In this document: piece after piece, positions 18,130 to 26,181 of the stretch
Layout of the letters: every line of letters starts with the position of its first letter
Position numbering within the stretch: position 1 is the first letter of the stretch
DNA from: Mesomycoplasma molare
Lineage (GTDB): Bacteria; Bacillota_I; Bacilli_A; Mycoplasmatales; Metamycoplasmataceae
Assembly: GCF_024918955.1 (NCBI RefSeq)
Contig: NZ_CP103423.1
Location: forward strand, 682,001 to 746,000
Reading direction: 5' to 3'
Length of the DNA: 64,000 bases
Translations under genes and position numbers: made by a program
Notes under the pieces: model-generated
Told to the model about the DNA's origin: nothing
The model's database searches: none
Seen by the model: only the letters and a program-made list of their open reading frames with translations

Positions 18130-19128
18130 TTAAAATTCGTTTTGTTCTTTTATGTATTTCCAAGAATTTAGCATTTCCTTTTTATAAATTATTCTATTTA
18201 AATTTTCAACATAAAAATGAAAACTTTTCAAAATTAATTTTACTGCAATTTTATCCTCAATTTTAAAATTATGGTTTTTAGATACTTCAAAAAAGAATTT
18301 CATTTCTGATTTTTTTTCTAGTAAATTTGATTTGAAATCATGAATATTATCAAACATTTGATAAGTGAAAATATTTTTAAATTCATTATTGATACTTTCT
18401 TTGTTAGCCCATAATCAATCAAAATATTTTTGACCCTTATCCGTTTTATTTTTTTTATAAAATCTTGAAATAATTATTCACATATAGAAAAATAAAAAAA
18501 ATAATAAAAATGTATAAATTAAAAATAAATAAATTCACGCAAAGTTTGAATTAATTGATATTAAAAAATAAATGCTAATAGCATAAAAAAATATATAGAA
18601 AATTTTATTTATAAATCAAATAAATGAATGTTTTCTATAAAAAAATATTTCAAATTCTCTCTTACTTTTTAAATGTTTTATTTCTTTTTTATCTTTATCA
18701 AAAAATCCTATTATTTTTTTCAAGATAAAAAGGTAAAATATAGTAATCAATAATTTGGCCCCTGAATTAAAGAGTAATAAAGAAATAAAATTAAGAAAAA
18801 AGTAATTTATTGCTCAATTATTTTGTAAAAATGTTTCTTTACCTTTTAAAATTAAAAAATTAAAAATAATACTAATATCAAAAAATTTTAATAATCAAAA
18901 ATCTTTATATAAATAAAAAATCCCAGTTATAAAAAAAGAAAAAATATTAAGGTAAATTTTGAAATCTAAAAAAATGTTTTTAAATTTTAAATTTATAATT
19001 TTTGTTCAACCAAAATAGTCAAACAAATAAAATTGTTTTTCCTTTTTTGTTGTATTTTTTTCTATTATTCGTATAACTACTGTTATTATTGTTAGAGAAA
19101 ATGCTAATAAAAAAAATATATACGCCAC
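18130..19128 (-). CDS. Polytopic membrane protein, unknown
   Basis: 332 aa. GTG start at 19128 with AAGGAAC upstream. Hydrophobic segments lie at about residues 2-20, 50-70, 85-130, 165-185 and 190-215; the C-terminal 120 residues are soluble and contain DWLWANKESINNEF and a helical end. No family recognised. It follows the tRNA-Ser(GCU) gene by 54 bp and may be cotranscribed with it and apt. Several TGA codons read as tryptophan; without that the gene is fragmented. Confidence 0.65.
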
Positions 19129-19182
19129 TCTTTGTTCCTTTTTTAGTTATACTTGAATTATATCAAAAAAGGTATAAAAAAA

Positions 19183-19273
19183 TGGCGGGGCAAACAGGAT
19201 TTGAACCTGCGCGGGCGGTTAAGCCCCTAACGCGTTAGCAATGCGTCCTCTTCAGCCTCTTGAGTATTGCCCC
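19183..19273 (-). tRNA. tRNA-Ser(GCU)
   Basis: Seven-bp acceptor GGGGCAA/TTGCCCC, encoded GCCA end, long variable arm as in serine tRNAs, anticodon loop TTGCTAA. The last anticodon-stem pair is an A-C mismatch. It lies 40 bp after apt. Confidence 0.93.
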
Positions 19274-19313
19274 ACAAATTACTATATAATTATATAGTAT
19301 TTTTTTATTTTTT

Positions 19314-19820
19314 TTATATTTTAATTAGAGATTCTACTTTATATGGAGAAAGCATATCTCTACCCTTTAAGTTTTCAAGTTCCATTAATAAAACTACTTT
19401 TTCTACTTTTGCCCCTTGAGACTCAACTAATTTTATAATAGCTTTAGTTGTACCTCCTGTAGCTAATACATCATCGATAATTATTGCTTTTTGACCTTCT
19501 TTGATCATTCCTTTTTGTACTTCTAATTTGTTTGTTCCATATTCTAAATTATATTCCATAGAAATTACTTCTCCAGGTAATTTATTAGGTTTACGCACCA
19601 TTATGAAAGGTTTTTGTAGCATTGCAGCTACTGGTGTACCAAAAAGAAATCCTCTAGCATCTGGCCCTATTATAATATCCGCTTCTTTACTTAATTCAAC
19701 CATTTTATCTATCACAAATCTTAAAACTTTGCCATTTGCAAGTAGAGGTGAGATGTCTTTAAACAAAATGCCTTTTTTAGGAAAATCTTGAACATCTCTA
19801 ATATATTTATTTAATTCCAT
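19314..19820 (-). CDS. apt: Adenine phosphoribosyltransferase
   Basis: 168 aa. It salvages adenine to AMP with PRPP, an essential route in mycoplasmas that cannot make purines. The PRPP-binding motif is AIIIDDVLATGGTT near residue 120; the N-terminal VQDFPKKGILFKDISPLL and GPDARGFLFG are family blocks. No ribosome site precedes ATG 19820; TATAAT ends eight bases upstream, indicating a leaderless mRNA. Followed by tRNA-Ser(GCU). Confidence 0.95.
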   Translation of the reverse strand: MELNKYIRDVQDFPKKGILFKDISPLLANGKVLRFVIDKMVELSKEADIIIGPDARGFLFGTPVAAMLQKPFIMVRKPNKLPGEVISMEYNLEYGTNKLEVQKGMIKEGQKAIIIDDVLATGGTTKAIIKLVESQGAKVEKVVLLMELENLKGRDMLSPYKVESLIKI

Positions 19821-19853
19821 AATTTTAAATTATATTATATTTTTTATTTATGA

Positions 19854-20693
19854 TTAATATTCTTTAGAAATAAATATTTCCTTAATTTCTTCTTTTTCTT
19901 TATCTGATAATTTATTTTCTAATTCAGTTGTAATTATTCTTTTTTCTTTGATAAATTCTAAAAATAAATATTCAACGTCGAAAATATTAGTTTTATAGTT
20001 ATCAAAGAAAAATAATTTTTTTTCTTTATCTATAAAGTTTATAAATAGAATACAAGGGATTTTTTTATTGCCTTTTATAAGTTTAACTAAATATATTCCT
20101 GAAGGAAATGGAACTATATTTGAACTAAAATAAATTTGATTATTATATTTTATTTTAATTCTTGTAAAGTAATTATTTTTTAATTGTGAATTTACAAGAC
20201 TAAATTTTCCTGTTAATAAATTTTCTTTTAATATAGAAGTGGAAATTTTATAATTGTCCTTTTTAATAATATCAACTATTGTTGTACTAGGGTAAATTTC
20301 TTTTATCTTATTAGAAGTTATTTTGGCTTCTTTACCCATTTTAAAATCTTTTCCCACAACAAAATGAGTTGCACCTTTTGAAAGTAATTTATTTAAAAAT
20401 TCCTCTCCATTTGTATTTTTTATTTCATCATTAAAATCTAAAAGCAAAATATAATCTACTTTTAAATTTGCTAAATATTGAATTCTAGAATGCAAATCAT
20501 TAAAAATATATTCACCATTTTTTTTAAGCTTTTCTGGATTTTTAAAAAGTAAAATTGTTACTTTTTTTTGAGTTTTTTTAGCTTCTTTCAATAATTCGCT
20601 ATGTCCTAAATGAAAAGATTCAAATGATCCTAAAATAAATACAGAATCTTTAATTTCATCCTTATCAGAATCAAAATCAACTATTTTTGTCAT
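19854..20693 (-). CDS. ribF: Bifunctional riboflavin kinase/FAD synthetase
   Basis: 279 aa. The N-terminal nucleotidyltransferase has GSFESFHLGHSELL (usual G.FDG.H.GH), TILLFKNPEKL, VGKDFKMGK and the ISTS motif KISTSILKE. The C-terminal riboflavin kinase part (from about residue 185) is shortened and lacks a clear PTAN motif, reading LVNSQLKNNYF where the domain begins, so kinase activity is less certain than adenylyl transfer. Start ATG overlaps the upstream HAD gene stop by one base (TAATG). Confidence 0.85.
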   Translation of the reverse strand: MTKIVDFDSDKDEIKDSVFILGSFESFHLGHSELLKEAKKTQKKVTILLFKNPEKLKKNGEYIFNDLHSRIQYLANLKVDYILLLDFNDEIKNTNGEEFLNKLLSKGATHFVVGKDFKMGKEAKITSNKIKEIYPSTTIVDIIKKDNYKISTSILKENLLTGKFSLVNSQLKNNYFTRIKIKYNNQIYFSSNIVPFPSGIYLVKLIKGNKKIPCILFINFIDKEKKLFFFDNYKTNIFDVEYLFLEFIKEKRIITTELENKLSDKEKEEIKEIFISKEY

Positions 20694-21493
20694 TAAGATA
20701 TTATTCCTAATTCTTTTAATTTTAAATATGTACCCATTTCAGTAGCCGATGAAGTTTTATCATTAGCAACTTCTACAACATAGTCAGGAGCACCTTCCAT
20801 AGCAACACCATAACCTACTTCTTTTATCATTTCATAATCATTAGATCCATCGCCAAAAGCCATCATTTCTGATAAATCAATGTTTAATATTTTTCCTAGT
20901 TTTTTTAGACCACTGGCTTTATTACTATTAATTTTATTAATAAAAAAGCCTTTTGATCATGTTGAATTTATTTCTAAATCTAAATTATTTTCTTTTAAAA
21001 ATTTTTTCGTTTTTTCAATCATATTAGGATCACTAGTTTTTACTGTTATAATATGTAAATTTTCTTTTTCAAACTCTAGTTCATTTAAATTTTTAAATTT
21101 TTCAACATGGTCTCTTAAAAATCAATTATCAAAGCTATGCCCTTCAGAAAAATAACCATAATTTTCAGTCATTACACTATGGTCACATTTTTCATTTTCT
21201 AAGAAATTACTTAACATTTTAAATTCTTTATGCGATATTTTATCTTCATAAATAATTTTTTTACTTTTACAATCGTATATAAATGATCCATTTGCTCCTA
21301 AAAAATAATCTACAGAAACATCGTCTAAAAGAGAACCTATAGTAATCATTTCTCTTCCTGTACAAAAAACAACTACTTTGTTTTTTTCTTTTAATTTAAC
21401 AAACATTTCTTTTATTTCAGGATAAAAATCTTTATTAGTATAAGGTAATAGAGTTCCATCTATATCAAAAGAAAATAATTTATATTTCTCCAT
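20693..21493 (-). CDS. Cof-type HAD-superfamily phosphatase
   Basis: 266 aa. HAD motif I is FDIDGTLLP, motif II CTGRE, motif III with the lysine of NSNKASGLKKL and motif IV AFGDGSNDYEMI, all intact. A C2-type cap (residues 80-190) marks the Cof family, which dephosphorylates sugar phosphates, pyridoxal phosphate or flavin nucleotides; location between truB and ribF would fit FMN but this is only an inference. The start overlaps the truB end by 14 bp and has AAAGGAG within truB. Confidence 0.85.
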
Positions 21494-22346
21494 TTTTCTC
21501 CTTTAATTCTTTTTCAATAACATTACCAAATAATTTTATTGATTTCATTTTTTGTTCAACTATTTTACCAAATCCAACTATTTTATCATTAAAAATTAGC
21601 ATAATTTCTTCTATTTTGTCATTTTTTACATCAATTTCTAAGCCATTTCAAAGTTTTTTTAATTCTTTTTCTGTCAAAATAAATTTTGGAATGTTTTTGT
21701 CTAATAGTTCTAATGGATTAATAACTTCTTTAGTCAAATCGGCGATTGATAAACTATTTAATTTAATTCTTTCTAACTCGATCATTATTGCTTCTGTACC
21801 TAATGCATTAGCAATATCTCTTATTAAACTTCTTATATATGTTCCTCTTGAAACTTCTGTCTCTAATTCTAGTTCTTGCTTTTCAAAGTCAAAATTTAAT
21901 ATTTTAATGTTTTTAATTTCCACTATTGAAGATTTAAGTTTAACTTCTTTATTCTGTCTAGCTAATTCATAAGCCTTTTTACCGTTTATTTTTTTAGCTG
22001 AAAAAATCGGTGGCATTTGCTCTATTTTACCTATAAATTTAGGAATTATATTTATTATTTCTTGTAGAATTATCTTTTTATTCACCTTTTTTTGCTCTAT
22101 TTTACCCTCTATATCTAATGTGTCTGAAGAAAAGTGAAATTTTAGTTTAGTTATATATGTCTTATATTCTTTATCTAAATAATTTATTAATTTAGTGTCT
22201 TCATCAGTAGCTATTAAAAGTAAACCAGAAGCCATAGGATCTAGCGTACCTGTATGGCCTATTTTCTTTATTTTATTTTCTTTCGCAAATTTTTTTATTT
22301 TTTGAAAAGAACTTACTCCTTTTTCTTTATAAATAAGCTTAATCAT
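21480..22346 (-). CDS. truB: tRNA pseudouridine(55) synthase TruB
   Basis: 288 aa. It forms pseudouridine 55 in the T loop of tRNAs. The catalytic aspartate is in KIGHTGTLDPMASGLL (D near residue 36). Other blocks are YKTYITKLKF, MPPIFSAKKINGKKAYELAR and SRGTYIRSLIRDIA. The C-terminal part after about residue 230 carries a TGA tryptophan. truB is usually paired with ribF in bacteria; here a HAD gene lies between them, and all three overlap. Confidence 0.93.
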
Positions 22347-22381
22347 ATTAATAATATTACTTTAAAATTAAAAAATAAAAA

Positions 22382-22400
22382 GCAAAACAAACTGTTTTGC
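22382..22400 (-). terminator. Terminator of the six-member tRNA operon
   Basis: GCAAAACA-gtt-TGTTTTGC followed by TTTTTATTTTTT on the minus strand, directly after tRNA-Leu(UAG) and before truB. Confidence 0.85.
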
Positions 22401-22417
22401 CGGTAATAATAATTATA

Positions 22418-22503
22418 TGGTGCGCAAGAAGGGACTTGAACCCTTACGCCGTAAAGCACTAGAGCCTAAATCTAGCGTGTCTGCCAATTTCACCACTCGC
22501 GCA
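22418..22503 (-). tRNA. tRNA-Leu(UAG)
   Basis: Acceptor TGCGCGA/TTGCGCA, long variable arm, anticodon loop TTTAGGC, encoded CCA. Last gene of the Asn-Glu-Val-Thr-(remnant)-Leu operon. Confidence 0.93.
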
Positions 22504-22515
22504 TACTAAATAAGG

Positions 22516-22558
22516 TCATGTTAAAAGGAATCGAACCTTTCTAAAACCAAAAACATGA
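22516..22558 (-). pseudogene. 43-nt tRNA-like remnant (mini-tRNA)
   Basis: Read on the minus strand this starts directly after the CCA of tRNA-Thr. TCATGTT pairs with AACATGA as a perfect seven-bp acceptor stem, and GAAAGG-TTCGATT-CCTTTT forms a T arm with a normal loop. The D arm and anticodon arm are missing, replaced by 10-11 nt (TTTGGTTTTA). No CCA is encoded (CCT follows). In Bacillus-type clusters the order is Val-Thr-Lys-Leu(UAG), so this is the slot of tRNA-Lys. Deleted tRNA-Lys is my best guess. Confidence 0.6.
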
Positions 22559-22634
22559 TGGTGCCGTCTATAGGAATCGAACCTACGACCTACTGATTAC
22601 AAGTCAGTTGCTCTGCCTGCTGAGCTAAGACGGC
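22559..22634 (-). tRNA. tRNA-Thr(UGU)
   Basis: Acceptor GCCGTCT/AGACGGC, anticodon loop CTTGTAA, encoded CCA. Confidence 0.95.
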
Positions 22635-22635
22635 A

Positions 22636-22711
22636 TGGTGGAAGATGAGGGGCTCGAACCCACGACCCTTGCCTTGTAAGGGCAATGCTCTCCCAACTGA
22701 GCTAATCTTCC
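22636..22711 (-). tRNA. tRNA-Val(UAC)
   Basis: Acceptor GGAAGAT/ATCTTCC, anticodon loop CTTACAA, encoded CCA. Confidence 0.95.
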
Positions 22712-22715
22712 AAAA

Positions 22716-22791
22716 TGGTGACCCATACGGGACTCGAACCCGTGAATGCATGGATGAAAACCATGTGTGTTAACCGCTTCACCAATGGGCC
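22716..22791 (-). tRNA. tRNA-Glu(UUC)
   Basis: Acceptor GGCCCAT/ATGGGTC with one G-U pair, anticodon loop TTTTCAT, encoded CCA. Confidence 0.95.
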
Positions 22792-22793
22792 AA

Positions 22794-22868
22794 TGGCGCC
22801 GATTGCGGGGATCGAACCTGCGACCAACTGGTTAACAGCCAGCTGCTCTACCGCTGAGCTAAATCGGC
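22794..22868 (-). tRNA. tRNA-Asn(GUU)
   Basis: Acceptor GCCGATT/AATCGGC, anticodon loop CTGTTAA, encoded GCCA. First gene of the operon; a minus-strand TATAAT lies at 22900-22905 with TTTGAA 16 bp further upstream. Confidence 0.95.
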
Positions 22869-22899
22869 ACAATTTAGCGTATTTTTTTAATACTTTACA

Positions 22900-22927
22900 A
22901 TTATACAACTTTTTAAAAAAATTCAAA
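22900..22927 (-). promoter_or_regulatory. Promoter of the Asn-to-Leu tRNA operon
   Basis: On the minus strand TTTGAA (22922-22927) and TATAAT (22900-22905), spacer 16 bp. Transcription would start about 25 bp before tRNA-Asn. Confidence 0.55.
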
Positions 22928-23129
22928 AACTTTTTTTTAGAATATTTTTATTTTTAAAAAGCATAAATATTTTAACATATTTTAATAATAAAAAAATAAT
23001 TTAATCTAATTAAAAACAATTACCCTTATAAAAATTATTGAATTTTAAATTTATATCTGTAAAATAAAAAAAATATAAAAATATTTTTAAAAATAATAAA
23101 TTTTATTGTATAATGTTAAATGCATTTAT

Positions 23130-23213
23130 GGGGGGGTAGCGAAGCGGCCAAACGCGGGTGGCTGTAACCCACTTTCTAACGATTCGGGGGTTCGAATCCC
23201 TCCCCCCCCACCA
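23130..23213 (+). tRNA. tRNA-Tyr(GUA)
   Basis: Acceptor of seven consecutive G-C pairs (GGGGGGG/CCCCCCC), long variable arm, anticodon loop CTGTAAC, encoded CCA. TATAAT at 23109-23114 is the likely -10 box. Confidence 0.95.
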
Positions 23214-23216
23214 TAT

Positions 23217-23291
23217 TGCCCCATGGCCAAGCGGTAAGGCAGCGGTTTTTGGTGCCGCGATGCGTTAGTTCGAATCTAACTGGGGCAGCCA
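23217..23291 (+). tRNA. tRNA-Gln(UUG)
   Basis: Acceptor TGCCCCA/TGGGGCA, anticodon loop TTTTGGT, encoded GCCA. Cotranscribed with tRNA-Tyr. Confidence 0.95.
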
Positions 23292-23307
23292 ATCGTTTTT
23301 ACGACCT

Positions 23308-23337
23308 AAACATCATTATTAGTATGATGTTTTTTTT
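23308..23337 (+). terminator. Terminator after tRNA-Tyr/Gln
   Basis: AAACATCAT-tattagt-ATGATGTTT followed by five more T. Confidence 0.9.
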
Positions 23338-23348
23338 ATATCATATTT

Positions 23349-23375
23349 TTGGCACTCAACTAATTAGACTGCCAA
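23349..23375 (+). promoter_or_regulatory. CIRCE operator (HrcA-binding site)
   Basis: TTGGCACTC - nine bases - GACTGCCAA, the exact 9-9-9 geometry of CIRCE (consensus TTAGCACTC/GAGTGCTAA), each arm with few differences. A TATAAT box follows at 23384-23389 and clpB starts at 23422. HrcA repression of clpB through CIRCE is known in mycoplasmas, so heat-shock control is a direct inference. Flanking bases extend the dyad to about 48 bp. Confidence 0.85.
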
Positions 23376-23421
23376 AAATATGATATAATTTATGTAACAT
23401 ATTATAAAATAGGGAGGTAAT

Positions 23422-25542
23422 ATGAATTTTGAATTTAAAGAAGAAAAAAATCCACTAGAAGAATTTGGAAAAAATTTAACTGACTTAGCGATTAAAAATA
23501 AACTAGATCCAGTGATTGGAAGAGATGATGAAATCAGAAGAATTATTACTATTCTTTCTAGAAAAACTAAAAACAATCCGGTCCTTGTAGGGGAACCTGG
23601 AGTTGGTAAAACAGCTATAATTGAAGGATTGGCAAGAAAAATAGTTGAAGGAAGTGTTCCTGAAAATCTTAAAAATAAGCAAATTTGAGAAATTGATTTA
23701 GCTTCTGTTATAGCAGGAGCATCATATCAAGGTCAATTCGAGGATAGACTTAAAAAAATAATTAAGCAAATAGAAAACTCAAATGGAGATATAATAATTT
23801 TTATTGATGAAATACACTTATTAATAGGTGCTGGAAAAAATAATTCTGGAGCTATGGACGCTGCAAACATTATTAAACCTATTATGGCTAGAGGCGGAAT
23901 TAAATTAATAGGGGCTACAACTTTAGAAGAATATAAATTATATATAGAAAAAGATGCTGCATTAGAAAGAAGAATGCAAAAAATCGATGTTATTGAACCA
24001 ACTATAGAAGATACTATAACTATTCTTAGAGGAATTAAAAATAGAATGGAGAACTATCATAAAATAAAAATAACAGATGAAGCTTTAGTTGCTGCTGCTA
24101 ATCTTTCATATCGTTATATTAATGATAGATTTTTACCAGATAAAGCTATTGATTTAGTTGATGAAGCTGGAGCAACTATTAAAGTAGAAATAAACTATCA
24201 ACCAGAAGAAATTGAAAAATTAAAACAAACTTACGCTAAACTAAACATGGAGATCATATCTCTATCAAATGAAAAAAATAATGTAAATAATGAAAAAATA
24301 AAAGAAATAAACGAAAAAATAGAAAATGTTAAAGCTAAAATAAAAGAAAAAGAAGAACTGTTTCAAAAAGAAAAAAAACAAACACATAAATTGGCTTTTT
24401 TAAAGAATCAATTAGATGATCTAAATAATAATTTTAAAATATTGCAAAACGAAGGAAAATTTAAAGAAGCATCCGAAATTATTTATAATAAAATTCCTAA
24501 TATTAAAAGAGAAATTGAAGATTTAGAAAACAACGTTATAAATAATAACAATTCTTTTGTAAAGGATCAAGTTACTGTTGAAGACATTGCTAAAATTGTT
24601 TCAAAATGAACTAAAATTCCCGTTACTAAACTCGTAGAAAAAGATAAAACTAAAATTTTAAATTTAAAAACTAATTTAGAAAAAATGATCAAAGGTCAAA
24701 ATCAAGCTATAGAATTAGTTAATTCTTCCATTTTAAGATCAAAAGCAAATATAAATGACCCAAATAAACCGATTGGTTCTTTTATTTTTGTTGGTCCTAC
24801 AGGTGTAGGTAAAACAGAGCTTGCTAGAGCTTTATCCTTATTATTATTTAATTCAGAAAAGCAAATTATTCGTTTAGATATGTCTGAATACATGGAAAAA
24901 CATTCAGTTTCTAAATTAATAGGTTCTCCTCCAGGGTATATTGGTTATGAAAATGGAGGACAATTAACTGAAAAAATTAGACAGAATCCTTACTCTTTAA
25001 TTCTTTTTGATGAAATAGAAAAAGCTCATCCTGATGTTTCAAATATCCTATTACAAATTTTAGATAATGGATATTTAACTGATTCTAAAGGAAGAAAAAT
25101 AAACTTTAGAAATACAATTATAATAATGACAAGTAACATAGGAGCTCATGAAATATTAAAAAATCCAAATATTTCTATAGATATTTTAAAAAACAAACTT
25201 CTTGAACATTTTAAGCCAGAATTTTTAAATAGAATAGATGAAATCATTAAATTTAATCCTCTTTCTAAAGAAGTTTTAAAAAATATAACTGAATTAGAAT
25301 TAGTTAAATTAATTGAAAGAATCAAGGATAATACTAAAATAAATATTAAATTCAATAAAGAAATAATAGATTTTATTGTTAATAATACTGATTATGAAAA
25401 TTTTGGAGCTAGACCTATAAAATTGTTTATAAAAAGAAATATTGAAACTTTTATTGCTAATAGTATTTTAAATAATCAAATTAGTGTTGATAAAGAAAAT
25501 ATTTTAATTATTGAAAAAAACGCAATTACTTGAAAGGAATAA
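23422..25542 (+). CDS. clpB: Protein disaggregase ClpB, form without N-domain
   Basis: 706 aa. The hexameric ATPase pulls proteins from aggregates with DnaK. The two AAA modules have Walker [16 protein letters not shown] (residue 55) and [14 protein letters not shown], Walker [13 protein letters not shown] and [12 protein letters not shown], and the pore loops YQGQFEDR and PPGYIGYE. A shortened coiled-coil middle domain lies at about 290-400. The protein starts right at module 1, so the mobile N-terminal domain of full-length ClpB (about 860 aa) is absent, as in other mycoplasmas. GGAGG precedes the start and CIRCE controls the promoter. Confidence 0.95.
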
Positions 25543-25547
25543 AAAAA

Positions 25548-25622
25548 TGGCAGAGGTGACAGGACTCGAACCCATAACACACGGGGTTGAAGCCCGTTGT
25601 TCTACCATTGAACTACACCTCT
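25548..25622 (-). tRNA. tRNA-Trp(UCA), reads UGA
   Basis: Acceptor AGAGGTG/CACCTCT, anticodon loop CTTCAAC, encoded GCCA. The UCA anticodon decodes UGA and UGG as tryptophan, which explains the in-frame TGA codons across the window. Confidence 0.95.
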
Positions 25623-25671
25623 AGCTCTCTATATATGATACCATATATTTAACAATTTAATTATTAAAAAA

Positions 25672-25692
25672 CTACCATTTTTATACTGGTAG
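25672..25692. terminator. Bidirectional terminator
   Basis: CTACCA - nine bases - TGGTAG, with an A run on the left and CTTTTTTTTT on the right; ends msrB on the minus strand. Confidence 0.75.
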
Positions 25693-25702
25693 CTTTTTTT
25701 TA

Positions 25703-26155
25703 TTAATCAGATTTATTTTTACTAAACAATTCTAAGTATTCTTCATAACCTTCTTCTTTTAATTTATCGACAGGTATAAATCTTAATGAAGCAGAATTAA
25801 TACAGTATCTTAATCCTCCTTTTTCTTTCGGACCATCAGTAAAAACATGTCCTAAATGAGAATCCGCGTTCTTACTTTTAACTTCTATTCTTTTCATATT
25901 GTGCGATAAATCTTCATGTTCTACAATTATTTGCTCATTTATAGGTTTTGAAAATGCAGGTCAGCCACAACCTGAATCATATTTATCATCAGATTTAAAT
26001 AAAGGAGTTCCATCAACTATATCTACATAAATACCTTCTTCAAAATGTTTATCATATTCATTAGTAAATGGTCTTTCAGTAAATGATTCTTGAGTAACTT
26101 TATACTGTAATTCTGTTAACTCTTTTAATCTTTTTTCTTTTTTTGTTTTGTCCAT
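25703..26155 (-). CDS. msrB: Peptide-methionine (R)-S-oxide reductase MsrB
   Basis: 150 aa. It reduces the R epimer of methionine sulfoxide in proteins. The family blocks are DSGCGWPAF, with the Trp encoded by [14 protein letters not shown] and the catalytic cysteine in [12 protein letters not shown]. The zinc-binding CxxC pairs of some MsrB are absent, as only Cys of GCG and YC remain. It ends the acpS-plsC-scpAB-fusion operon, 26 bp after the fusion gene. Confidence 0.93.
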
Positions 26156-26181
26156 ATTTCCTCCGTATTAAATAATTTAAT

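Noticed and set aside
22702-22957. Open frames across the tRNA operon
   Set aside because: They run over tRNA-Val, Glu and Asn genes and have no start signals.
22869-23129. Gene between the divergent tRNA operons
   Set aside because: Only A/T-rich promoter DNA is visible, with TATAAT boxes facing each way.
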